A stretch of 64,000 nucleotides of DNA from VAZQ01 sp963744275 (GTDB taxonomy: Bacteria; Pseudomonadota; Alphaproteobacteria; Rhizobiales; Xanthobacteraceae). Within the stretch, counting starts at the first letter, position 1; every line of letters begins with the position of its first letter. The stretch is taken from positions 62,001 through 126,000 of the forward strand of contig CAVUSX010000007.1 in assembly GCA_963744275.1 (NCBI GenBank), read 5' to 3'. Positions 37,645 to 45,897 of this stretch are shown here, in pieces. A program made the translations under genes and the position numbers. The notes beneath the pieces were generated by a model. That model worked only from the letters and a program-made list of their open reading frames with translations, was not told the DNA's origin and searched no databases.

Positions 37645-38379
37645 ATGGCCTTCACCAGCTGGCGCGGCGTGCTGGGCTGCATCAAGCCGACCATGCGGCC
37701 GGGCGGGCTCGAAGAGCTGATCCGCATGCTGCCCGAGGGCATCGGGGTGATCCCGCTGTTTCTCGGCATCCGGGAAGGCACCACCGACGAGTTCAAGCGG
37801 GCGATCGCGCCCTATGAGCCGTTGGTGGCGCAGCTCGCCGAGATCGGCTGCGACCTGATCCATCCCGAGGGCGCGCCGCCGTTCATGGTGCTCGGCCACG
37901 CGGGCGAGGCCGAGCTCATCAAAAAGTGGGAGCGCAAATTCCAGGTACCGGTGTTCACCTCCGGCAGCAATCAGGTACGGGCGCTCGAGGCCCTGAAGGT
38001 CAAGCGGTTCGTCGGCGCCACCTATTTCACCGGAGCCATCAACGATGTGTTCGCCAAATATTTCGTCGATGCCGGTTTCGACGTTCTCGCCATGGAGGGC
38101 ATATCGGCGCCATTTGATCAGATCGGCCAGCTCTCCTCACAGGAGGTCTACGCCCACGTCAAGCGCGCCTTCCTCAAGCACCGCAAGCGCGCGCAAGCCA
38201 TCTATCTGCTGGGCTCGGGCTGGCGCGTGCTGCCGGTGATCGACATCCTGGAGCAGGATCTGGGCGTCCCGGTGATCCATCCGGTGCCGGCGCGCTGCTG
38301 GGAGATCCAGCACCGGCTCTCGATCCGTCAGCCGGTCAAGGGCTTCGGCCGCCTGCTCGCCGAGATGGTGCCGGGGTAG
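37645..38379 (+). CDS. Asp/Glu racemase-superfamily enzyme (maleate isomerase / arylmalonate decarboxylase-like)
   Basis: This 244-residue protein has the layout of the maleate cis-trans isomerase group: GCIKPTMRPGGLEELIRMLP at the start, DLIHPEGAPPFMVLGHAGEA, VPVFTSGSNQVRALEALKVK (the usual first active-site loop, with Ser/Gly where many members have Cys), ISAPFDQIGQLSSQEVYAHV, and VIHPVPARCWEIQHRL. The first catalytic Cys position appears changed, so the exact reaction is uncertain. The ATG at 37645 follows a GAGAGG site. Association with Bug receptors on both sides suggests carboxylic-acid catabolism. Confidence 0.75.
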   Translation: MAFTSWRGVLGCIKPTMRPGGLEELIRMLPEGIGVIPLFLGIREGTTDEFKRAIAPYEPLVAQLAEIGCDLIHPEGAPPFMVLGHAGEAELIKKWERKFQVPVFTSGSNQVRALEALKVKRFVGATYFTGAINDVFAKYFVDAGFDVLAMEGISAPFDQIGQLSSQEVYAHVKRAFLKHRKRAQAIYLLGSGWRVLPVIDILEQDLGVPVIHPVPARCWEIQHRLSIRQPVKGFGRLLAEMVPG

Positions 38380-38435
38380 CGTGTGGTCAATTGAAGTGGT
38401 GCCGCCCATGCGGAGAGCGGGGCGCATACCCGCCC

Positions 38436-39450
38436 CTACGAATGAAACGATCCATTCCTTGATTGAAGCGAGCCCGCCTGCTCCACCTTGGCGCCCGAGA
38501 CCTCGACCACATGCGCCCATTTGGCGATGTCGGCGCGCAGATATTTGTCGAACTCCGCCGGCTCCATGACCATCGAGACGGCGCCCTGCTCGGCCCAGAC
38601 CTTCTGCAGGTCCGGCCGGCTGATGATCTTGACCACCTCGGCATTGAGCTTGTCGACGATGGGCTTGGGGGTGGCGGCCGGCGCCATCAGGCCGAGCCAG
38701 ATGGTCGCCTCGTAGCCGGGCACGCCGGCCTCCGCGATGGTCGGCACGTCGGGCAGCACGCTCGAGCGCTTGAGGCCGGTGGTGCCGAGCGCCCTCACCT
38801 GCCCGGCGCGGGCGTTGGCCGCCATGGTGGTGATCGCATCCAGCATCATCTGCACGTGGCCGCCGATCACGGCATTGCGGGCCTCGCCGGAGCCTTTGTA
38901 CGGCACATGCACGATGTCGGTGCCGCTCATCGCTTTGAACAACTCGCCCGCCATGTGGTAGGGCGTGCCCGGGCCCCGAGGATGCGTAGTTCAGCTGCCC
39001 GGGCTTGGATTTCGCCAGCGCGATGAATTCCCGGATGTCCTTGGCCGGAACCGAGGGGTGCACCACCATGACCAGATCGGAATAGTTGATCGGCGCCACC
39101 GCCACGAAATCGCGCATCAGCACGAACGGCTTGTTGGGGATCAGCGATTCATTGGTGGTGTGGGTGTTCGACATCAAGAGCAGCGTGTAGCCGTCGGGCG
39201 CGGATCTCGCGACCGCCTCGGTGCCCAGGATCGAGCCGGCGCCCGGACGGTCCTCGATCACGAACGATTGCTTGAGGGCCTCCGACAGATACTGGCCGAG
39301 CTGGCGGGCAAAAATGTCGGCCGGGCCGCCGGGCGCGAACGGCACGATGATCTTCACCGGCCGGGCCGGATAGGTCTGCGCCGTGGCGGCCGAAATCGGG
39401 ACGGCGAAAGCCAGCGCCAGCAACGCGAAGATGCGCAGAAATACCGTCAT
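38436..39450 (-). pseudogene. Bug/TctC family binding protein, one-base frameshift
   Basis: The N-terminal part (MTVFLRIFALLALAFAVPIS signal peptide, YPARPVKIIVPFAPGGPADI, VIEDRPGAGSILGTEAVARS) and the C-terminal part (MAGELFKAMSGTDIVHVPYK, LPDVPTIAEAGVPGYEATIW, LMAPAATPKPIVDKLNAEVV) are a perfect Bug protein of about 337 residues in two frames. Removing one C from GTGCCCGGG near 38968-38970 (plus strand) restores NYASSGPGTPYHMAGE. With a single lesion in a homopolymer, this may be a sequencing error or a very recent pseudogene. Confidence 0.85.
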
Positions 39451-39522
39451 TCGAATGCCTCCCGGCGGACGCTCGCCTCTCATTCACGGTAGAGCATTTT
39501 CAGCAGGAAAGCATGCCCCGGT

Positions 39523-40689
39523 TCAGCTCCACAGCGCCTGGCTCGCCAGCTGCGCGCCGGCCGCGAGCGCTTCGAGCTTGGCCCACATGATCGAGGGATG
39601 GACGCGGCGGTGGAACGGGCCCTGCGCAAAGCCGCAATCGGTTCCGGCGATCAGGTTTTCGCGCCCCACCAGCCGCGCCAAGCGCACGATGCGATCGGCC
39701 ACCAGCTCGGGATGCTCGACGATATTGGTGGCGTGGCTGATCACGCCGGGGATCAGCACCTTGCCGTCCGGGAGCCGCACGTCCTGCCACACCTTCCATT
39801 CGTGCTCGTGGCGCGGATTGGCGCCTTCGATGACATAGGCCCCCACCTTCACCTTGAGGATGAGATCCACGATGTCGCGCAGCGGCACGTCGGTGGTATG
39901 CGGGCCGGGCCAGCTGCCCCAGCACACGTGATAGCGGATGCGCTCCGGCGGCAGGCCCTCGATGGCGCGGTTGAGCACCTCCACGTGCAGCTCGACCCAG
40001 TCGCGATAGTCGGCGAAGCTCGCCGGCGGCACCATCCGGTCATAGGTCACGGCGGCGCGCGCATCGTCGAGCTGCAGCAGGAAGCCCGCCTCCACGATCA
40101 TGCGGTACTCGGTGCGCATGGCCTGCCCGATCGCGCGCAGGCAGTCCTCCTCGCTGGCGTAGTATTCGTTCTTGCGGTCCGGGATCACGCTGGCGGGCGC
40201 CGCCACCGGCAGGAACGCCTCGGTGACCTTGGTGGCGCGCAAGGCGGCGGCCAGGTTGGCCATGTCGCGCTCGAGCTCGGCCGCACCGGTATACGCGATG
40301 GGTCCGACGCAGACCGCATCGATCGTGGTGGCCACCCCCTCGCGCGCATCGAGCTCGGCATAGAAATCGGCGAACCGCTCCCGGTCGCCGCCGCGCTGAA
40401 ACGGGTTGGCGCTGGGCTCGACCGCCCGGCGCTCGAACCCGCTCAGCCGCTCGAGCGCGTATTGCGACCAGCTGATCGACTTCCCGAACTCGCCGTCGCT
40501 GACGACGTCGATGCCGGCGGCCGCCTGCTGGCGCACGACCTCGGCGACCGCATGGGTCAGGCATTCGTCATAGGCCGCGCGATCGAAGGCCTCGCCCGCC
40601 TGCCGGTGGCGGAGAAAATCCTGCAAGGCTGCCGGGCGGATCAGGCTGCCCACATGGGTGGTGAGGATGCGCTCGGTGCTTCGCTTCAT
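39523..40689 (-). CDS. Cobalamin-independent methionine synthase-family protein (MetE C-terminal-like)
   Basis: This 388-residue enzyme of the UROD/MetE-like superfamily corresponds only to the catalytic C-terminal barrel of MetE. Zinc-binding residues expected of the family are visible: His and Cys in RYHVCWGSWPGPH, and a later Cys in LIAGTDCGFAQGPFHRR. The start THVGSLIRPAALQDFLRHRQ and GIDVVSDGEFGKSISWSQYA are typical. Stand-alone members often transfer methyl or other alkyl groups between thiols and non-folate donors, so methionine synthesis itself is not certain. It lies downstream of the frameshifted Bug gene on the opposite-reading cluster edge. Confidence 0.8.
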   Translation of the reverse strand: MKRSTERILTTHVGSLIRPAALQDFLRHRQAGEAFDRAAYDECLTHAVAEVVRQQAAAGIDVVSDGEFGKSISWSQYALERLSGFERRAVEPSANPFQRGGDRERFADFYAELDAREGVATTIDAVCVGPIAYTGAAELERDMANLAAALRATKVTEAFLPVAAPASVIPDRKNEYYASEEDCLRAIGQAMRTEYRMIVEAGFLLQLDDARAAVTYDRMVPPASFADYRDWVELHVEVLNRAIEGLPPERIRYHVCWGSWPGPHTTDVPLRDIVDLILKVKVGAYVIEGANPRHEHEWKVWQDVRLPDGKVLIPGVISHATNIVEHPELVADRIVRLARLVGRENLIAGTDCGFAQGPFHRRVHPSIMWAKLEALAAGAQLASQALWS

Positions 40690-40884
40690 GCTCGCGCTCT
40701 ACGAATGGGCGCCTTGGCGCCGCGGCATGCCTCTTACACCATGGCAAGCCCGTGCCATAGGCTTTCCCGGCCCGGCCGCGCGGTCGTGCATGACAAATGT
40801 CCCGCAAAGGCTCGCGCCAGCGGCGCGGCCTGGGCGCCGGTGCCGTCCGGAACCACGCGGTGCGAGCTGGAACGCGCGCGGGCG

Positions 40885-42111
40885 CTACGCCGCGGATCTG
40901 GCGGCGGCGACGGCGGCCATGCGCTCGGCGAGCGAATCCCGGCGCTTTTGGATGAGATCGCGCGAGGCGATCTCCACCCGGTTGCGGCCGCGTTCCTTGG
41001 CGTCGTAGAGCGCCTCGTCGGCTTGGATCAGCAAGTCGGGCACGTCCAGCACTGCGCTTCTGCAAAAGACCATGCCGATGCTCAATGTGGCGGCGACCGG
41101 ATAGCCGTCGACCTCGTCGGCGGCCTCCGCGAAGGCGGTGCGGATGAGCTCGGCGCGCGCCGCGGCGCGCTCTTGACCGATGTCGTAGAACACCACCGCG
41201 AACTCCTCGCCGCCCAACCGGCCGATGAGATCGGGCGCCTTGATGTTCTCCTGCGCGGTGCGGGCGAATATCTGCAGCACGCGATCGCCGATCGCATGCC
41301 CGAACCGGTCATTGATCGATTTGAAGTGATCGAGGTCGATGAGCAGAACGGCGGCGGGACACGGATTGGCGGCGTGCCGCTTGGTCAGCTCCGCGCCGTC
41401 CTGCAGGAAGGCCCGGCGGTTGGCGATCCCGGTGAGCGAATCCACCATGGCCACGGTGCGCAGGCGGTATTCGGAGCGTTCCTTGGCCATCGCCAGCAGG
41501 ATGAAGGCGATCGAGATGGTGAACAGCAGCGCCTCGAAGGTCATCACGATGAGCCAGACGCTCTGCACCACCTGTCCGGTCGGCAGCCACGGCAGCATGC
41601 CGGCGAGCGGCGTGCGCAGCAGGAACAGCGACCCGTGCGCGAACAGCATGAAGATCGCCGGCCAGCGCGACACCAGGGGTTCGCTGCGCCCGCGCCAGAA
41701 CTCGTAGGCGGTGAGCCAGGTGTAGGTGGCGATGATGCCGCAGGAGAGCAGCACCCGCAGCTCCAGGGTGAGGGCGAAATACGGCACGCGGCTGACGAAG
41801 AACCAAAGCAGCGGCCCGACCAGAAGGTAGGCCGGCAGCGGAACCCGATTGTCGAAGACACGCGCGCCCGTCCAGGTGACCCCGAAGGAGAGGAACAGGA
41901 TCGCATTGGCGAGATCGATCGAGATCAGATCGGAGACCTCACCGTACATGCCGAACAATACGATCGAACCCGACCGCATCAGATGCGCGCACCCCCACCA
42001 AGCCACGGCCTGAATCTGCGTGTTTTGAACCCACGCGAACAGCAGCAACAGTCCCAGCAAGGCTTCGACGTAGATCGCGACCATGAAGAGTGTGTTGGCG
42101 TCGAGATTCAT
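40885..42111 (-). CDS. Membrane-bound diguanylate cyclase (GGDEF)
   Basis: This enzyme makes the second messenger cyclic di-GMP. The N-terminal 210 residues hold about six membrane helices (VEALLGLLLLFAWVQN, LFLSFGVTWTGARVF and others) without a recognised extracellular sensor. The C-terminal GGDEF domain has LIDLDHFKSINDRFGHAIGD, the active-site GRLGGEEFAVVFYD (about residue 299), and ADEALYDAKERGRNRV. The RxxD inhibitory-site pattern is not clear before GGEEF. The ATG at 42111 (MNLDANTLFMVAIY) fits homologues; 42129 is an alternative. The 195 bases to the next gene downstream carry nothing recognisable. Confidence 0.9.
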   Translation of the reverse strand: MNLDANTLFMVAIYVEALLGLLLLFAWVQNTQIQAVAWWGCAHLMRSGSIVLFGMYGEVSDLISIDLANAILFLSFGVTWTGARVFDNRVPLPAYLLVGPLLWFFVSRVPYFALTLELRVLLSCGIIATYTWLTAYEFWRGRSEPLVSRWPAIFMLFAHGSLFLLRTPLAGMLPWLPTGQVVQSVWLIVMTFEALLFTISIAFILLAMAKERSEYRLRTVAMVDSLTGIANRRAFLQDGAELTKRHAANPCPAAVLLIDLDHFKSINDRFGHAIGDRVLQIFARTAQENIKAPDLIGRLGGEEFAVVFYDIGQERAAARAELIRTAFAEAADEVDGYPVAATLSIGMVFCRSAVLDVPDLLIQADEALYDAKERGRNRVEIASRDLIQKRRDSLAERMAAVAAARSAA

Positions 42112-42424
42112 CGCGCTGTCGTCCACCATGCGGGCTGAAAATAGTTTTCAGGCGGCTCCGATCACTAGGGCGGAGCGGGTAAAAATACGTGAACACACCC
42201 ATGCACCGGTGCCGAATGAGCCCCGATGGTTTCGAAAGTCCTGACGGACCGTCCGGAATTTGACGCAAAATTTACGGCGCACCGCCGGCGCGGGGGCATT
42301 TGGCGCCGCATTGCGCCCAAATCGAAGACAGGGCACCTTGCTGGCGCTGGTGCGCGGGATCCCTGGCTACGACGAGCTGGCGCGCGTGGCGGAGCGGGGA
42401 CGGCTCTCGTGCGAGTCGGCGCTT

Positions 42425-42497
42425 GTAGCCCGCATGAAGCGTCAGCGAAATGCGGGAGCGGTGTTCCCGGATTACGCAAGCGCTCCATCCGGGCTAC
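42425..42497. repeat. REP-like palindromic element
   Basis: The arms GTAGCCCGCATGAAGCG and CGCTCCATCCGGGCTAC are near-perfect inverted repeats. Between them lies a second short palindrome (TGCGGGAGCGGTGTTCCCGG). This is the GTAGCCCG-type element common in Bradyrhizobium-like genomes. It lies 30 bases before the next Bug gene, in an otherwise gene-free 416-base gap. Confidence 0.65.
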
Positions 42498-42527
42498 AGA
42501 AAGCATCGAGAGACGACGGGACCGAGC

Positions 42528-43553
42528 ATGCAGGCATCAAAACTCATCCCATGGTCGGCCGCGGCCCTGGCCGTCCTGCTGGGCGCATCGCCCGTCCGCG
42601 CGCAGGCGCCGGCCGAGTTCTACAAGGGCAAGACGATCGAGCTCGATATCGGGCTCAGCGTCGGTGGCGGCTACGACGCCTATGCCAGGATGCTCGCCCG
42701 CACGATGGGCAAATACATTCCCGGCCATCCCGCGATCGTGCCCAAGAACATGGAAGGCGCCGGCAGCATGCGGCTGGCGAACTATCTCTACAACGCGGCC
42801 CCCAGGGACGGCACCGCTTTCGGCACCATCAACCGGGGCACGCCGTTCGAGCCGCTGCTCGGCAACAGGGGCGCCCAATTCGACGCCACCAAATTCGGCT
42901 GGATCGGCAGCACCAACAACGAGGTCAGCGTCTGCGTGGCCTGGCACACCAGCGGCATCGCGAGCTTCGAGGACGCGCGGCAACGCGAGCTGGTGGTCGG
43001 CGCCACCGCACCGAGCGCGGACTCCTACCAGTTTCCCAAGATCACCAACGCGGTGCTCGGCACCAAGTTCAAGATCGTCACCGGCTATCCGGGCGGCAAC
43101 GACGTCGATCTGGCGATGGAGCGCGGCGAGGTGGCGGGCCGTTGCGGCTGGTCGTGGACGAGCGTGAAGGGCCTGCATCAATCATGGCTCGACCGCAAGG
43201 ACATCAACATTCTCTATCAGATGGGGCTGAGCAAGCATCGCGATCTCCCCGACATCCCGCTCATCATCGATCTCGCCCGCACCGACGAGGAACGCGCCAT
43301 CCTGCGGCTGATTTTCGCACGCCTGGTCATGGCCTGGCCGTTCCTGGCGCCGCCCGGCACGCCGGGCGAACGCGTCGAGGTGCTGCGCAAGGCGTTTCTG
43401 CAGACCATGCAGGACGAGGATTTCCTGGCCGAAGCCGGCAAAGCCGGTCTCGAGATCACCCCGGTCGCGGGCGCCGATATCCAGAAGCTGGTGCAGCAGG
43501 TCTATGCGACGCCGGCGGGGATCGCCGGCAAGGCGGCGGAGCTCCTGCAATAA
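42528..43553 (+). CDS. Bug/TctC family tripartite-transporter binding protein
   Basis: This 341-residue periplasmic receptor is closely related in layout to the one at 36392: signal peptide (SAAALAVLLGASPVRAQA), KTIELDIGLSVGGGYDAYAR, NMEGAGSMRLANYLYNAAPRDG in two parts, and a C-terminal YATPAGIAGKAAELLQ. The resemblance suggests a related ligand. The ATG at 42528 (MQASKLIPW) puts the signal peptide at the start; the upstream frame runs into the palindromic repeat. No membrane subunits are nearby. Confidence 0.85.
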   Translation: MQASKLIPWSAAALAVLLGASPVRAQAPAEFYKGKTIELDIGLSVGGGYDAYARMLARTMGKYIPGHPAIVPKNMEGAGSMRLANYLYNAAPRDGTAFGTINRGTPFEPLLGNRGAQFDATKFGWIGSTNNEVSVCVAWHTSGIASFEDARQRELVVGATAPSADSYQFPKITNAVLGTKFKIVTGYPGGNDVDLAMERGEVAGRCGWSWTSVKGLHQSWLDRKDINILYQMGLSKHRDLPDIPLIIDLARTDEERAILRLIFARLVMAWPFLAPPGTPGERVEVLRKAFLQTMQDEDFLAEAGKAGLEITPVAGADIQKLVQQVYATPAGIAGKAAELLQ

Positions 43554-43662
43554 GCCTCGCCGATCGGGGCCGCCACGGCAGGCCGATGCGCGATCTTGTC
43601 GGACGCGCAGGCCTCAACTAGGGTCGCTGCCCCCTCCCCGCGCAGCCGGACCGCGACCGCTC

Positions 43663-44700
43663 ATGCAAATTCGTAACGGAATTATCGAGGCCATCGGCAA
43701 TACGCCGCTGATCAAGCTCGAGCGCGCCTCGCAGGCGACCGGCTGCACCATCCTGGGCAAGGCCGAGTTCATGAATCCCGGCCAATCGGTCAAGGACCGC
43801 CCGGCGCTGCACATCATTCTGGAGGCCGAGAAGCGCGGCGAGCTCAGACCGGGCGGGCTGGTGGTCGAGAGCACGGCCGGCAATACCGGAATCGGGCTCG
43901 CGCTGGTGGCCAATGCGCGCGGCTATCGGACGCTGATCGTGATCCCCAAAACCCAGAGCCAGGAGAAGAAGGACATGCTGCGGCTCGCCGGCGCGGAGCT
44001 GGTGGAGGTGCCGGCGGTTCCCTACAGCGATCCCGACAATTACCAGCACATCGGCGCCCGCATGGCGGACGAGCTGCGCCAGAGCGAGCCCAACGGCGTC
44101 CTGTTCGCGGATCAGTGGAACAACCTGGACAACCGCGCCGCCCACTTGGTCTCGACCGGACCGGAAATCTGGCGGCAAACGGACGGCCAGGTGGACGCTT
44201 TCATCTGCGCCATCGGCACCGGCGGCACGCTGGCCGGCGTGTCGGCCTATCTACAGCAACAGAAACCGGGTGTCGTGATCGGGGTGGCCGATCCGAAGGG
44301 CGCCGCCATGTACAACCTCTTCACCCACGGCCAAGCCAAGGCGTCGGAGGGCGGCTCCATCACGGAGGGCATCGGGCTCGGCCGCGTCACCCCGATCGTG
44401 GAAACGATCAAGGCCGACAAAGCCTATTTGATTCCCGACGAGGAGGCGGTGCCGGTCATCTTCGATCTGCTCGAGCACGAGGGCCTGTGCATGGGCGGCT
44501 CGAGCGGAATCAACGTGGCAGGCGCCATCCGGCTCGCGCACGAGCTCGGTGCCGGCCACACCATCGTCACCATCCTGGCCGACTACGGTACGCGTTATCA
44601 ATCCAAGCTGTTCAATGCGGATTTCCTGCGCCAAAAGGGCTTGCCGGTGCCGCCCTGGCTGCAGCGCCACTCCAGGCTGAAGGTGCCGTATGTAAAGTGA
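43663..44700 (+). CDS. cysK: Cysteine synthase A (O-acetylserine sulfhydrylase)
   Basis: This PLP enzyme makes cysteine from O-acetylserine and sulfide. The 345-residue product has IGNTPLIKLERASQATGCTI, the PLP lysine in NPGQSVKDRPALHIILEAEK, the substrate loop ESTAGNTGIGLALVANARGY, and the PLP-phosphate loop CAIGTGGTLAGVSAYL. GLCMGGSSGINVAGAIRLA follows near the end. The ATG at 43663 (MQIRNGIIEAIGN) starts the fold. It lies upstream of a thiosulfate/mercaptopyruvate sulfurtransferase, a sensible sulfur-metabolism pairing, although a repeat block separates the two. Confidence 0.93.
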   Translation: MQIRNGIIEAIGNTPLIKLERASQATGCTILGKAEFMNPGQSVKDRPALHIILEAEKRGELRPGGLVVESTAGNTGIGLALVANARGYRTLIVIPKTQSQEKKDMLRLAGAELVEVPAVPYSDPDNYQHIGARMADELRQSEPNGVLFADQWNNLDNRAAHLVSTGPEIWRQTDGQVDAFICAIGTGGTLAGVSAYLQQQKPGVVIGVADPKGAAMYNLFTHGQAKASEGGSITEGIGLGRVTPIVETIKADKAYLIPDEEAVPVIFDLLEHEGLCMGGSSGINVAGAIRLAHELGAGHTIVTILADYGTRYQSKLFNADFLRQKGLPVPPWLQRHSRLKVPYVK

Positions 44701-44711
44701 AGATGCGAATT

Positions 44712-44812
44712 GTGAGTGGTGAGTGGTGAGTGGTGAGTACCGCTCGGTCCTCCTACTCCCTACTCACTACTCACTACTCTACCACTACTCACTACTCGCC
44801 ATTCGCTACTCG
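44712..44812. repeat. 7-base GAGTGGT microsatellite with an inverted counterpart
   Basis: Four tandem copies of GAGTGGT/GAGTACC (44713-44738) are followed, after about 15 bases, by the reverse-complement series TACTCCC/TACTCAC and related copies (44754-44812). Single-stranded forms could fold into a long hairpin. It occupies the whole gap between cysK and the sulfurtransferase gene and may act as a transcript boundary. Confidence 0.75.
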
Positions 44813-44829
44813 CCCCATGAGGTCATCCG

Positions 44830-45696
44830 ATGAGCACTGAGCCCAATCAATCGAGCCGCTGGCTGGTCGGCACGGATTGGCTTGCCGCCCGCCTGGGCGC
44901 GCCCGATCTGGTGGTGGTCGATGGCTCCTACTATCTCCCCACCCAGAATCGCGACGCGGCGGCGGAATATCTCGCCGGCCACATCGCAGGCGCGGTGCGT
45001 TTCGACATGGAGGGGATCGCCGATCATTCGAACCCGCTGCCCCATATGCTGCCGGGCGCCGCGCAGTTCGGCCGCGAGGTCGGCGCGCTCGGCATCGGCG
45101 AGGCGGATACGATCGTGATCTATGACGGGGCCGGCATGTTCGCGTCGCCGCGGGTGTGGTGGACCTTCCGGGTGTTCGGCGCCGAGCAGGTCTTCATTCT
45201 GCAGGGCGGCCTGCCGAAATGGAGGGCCGAAGGCCGTCCGCTCGAATCCGGGCCGGTCGCGCGCGCCCCGCGCAGCTTCCGGGCCCGTCAGACGCCGGCT
45301 GCGGTCGCCTCGCTGGCGCAGGTGCAGGCGGCGCTCGCCGGCGACGCCGTCCAGGTGGTCGACGTGCGGCCGGCCGCCCGGTTTCGCGGCGAGGCCCCGG
45401 AGCCGCGACCGGGCCTGCGCAGCGGCCACATGCCGGGCGCGCTCAACGTGCCCTACACCGCATTGGTCGAGAACGGAGCGCTCGCAGCACCGGAGCAGAT
45501 CCGGCAGGCGCTGGCGGCCGGCGGCGTCGACCTCGAGAAGCCGATCATCGCGAGCTGCGGCTCGGGGGTTTCGGCCGCCGCATTGTGGCTCGCCCTCGAT
45601 TCGCTCGGCAAGCCGCCGCAGGCCCTTTACGACGGCTCCTGGGCCGAATGGGGATCGCGGTCGGACCTTCCGATCGAGCCCGTGCCCAAAACCTGA
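44830..45696 (+). CDS. sseA: Two-domain sulfurtransferase (3-mercaptopyruvate / thiosulfate type)
   Basis: This protein of 288 residues has two rhodanese domains. The first (WLAARLGAPDLVVVDGSYYL) lacks the catalytic Cys. The second has the active-site loop ASCGSGVSAAALWLALDSLG, with CGSGVSA matching the mercaptopyruvate sulfurtransferase loop rather than the thiosulfate CRKGVTA. GHMPGALNVPYTALVENGAL precedes it. It probably transfers sulfur to cyanide or thiol acceptors in the cytoplasm. The start follows GAGGT and fits homologues. Confidence 0.9.
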   Translation: MSTEPNQSSRWLVGTDWLAARLGAPDLVVVDGSYYLPTQNRDAAAEYLAGHIAGAVRFDMEGIADHSNPLPHMLPGAAQFGREVGALGIGEADTIVIYDGAGMFASPRVWWTFRVFGAEQVFILQGGLPKWRAEGRPLESGPVARAPRSFRARQTPAAVASLAQVQAALAGDAVQVVDVRPAARFRGEAPEPRPGLRSGHMPGALNVPYTALVENGALAAPEQIRQALAAGGVDLEKPIIASCGSGVSAAALWLALDSLGKPPQALYDGSWAEWGSRSDLPIEPVPKT

Positions 45697-45897
45697 ACCC
45701 GCAATAAGCGCTGAACGGCGAGCTGAGGAAGCCGAGAGGTCGCGGTCCGGCTTGGCGGCGACCGGAGATCAAAATTTGAGCAGTCCGTAATTTGCGGGAA
45801 ATCCCGGCAGCCTGCCCTTAGGTTAACGATTCCCTTACCCAACTCGGTCAATGCTCGAACGGCCCGGACCACAAAGCGACCACCGCGAAGTTCAGCC

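Noticed and set aside
39598..42138. Plus-strand open frame of about 850 codons
   Set aside because: Shadow of the MetE-like and GGDEF genes on the minus strand.
44712..44812. CRISPR array
   Set aside because: The repeat unit is only 7 bases, without spacers, and no cas genes are present.
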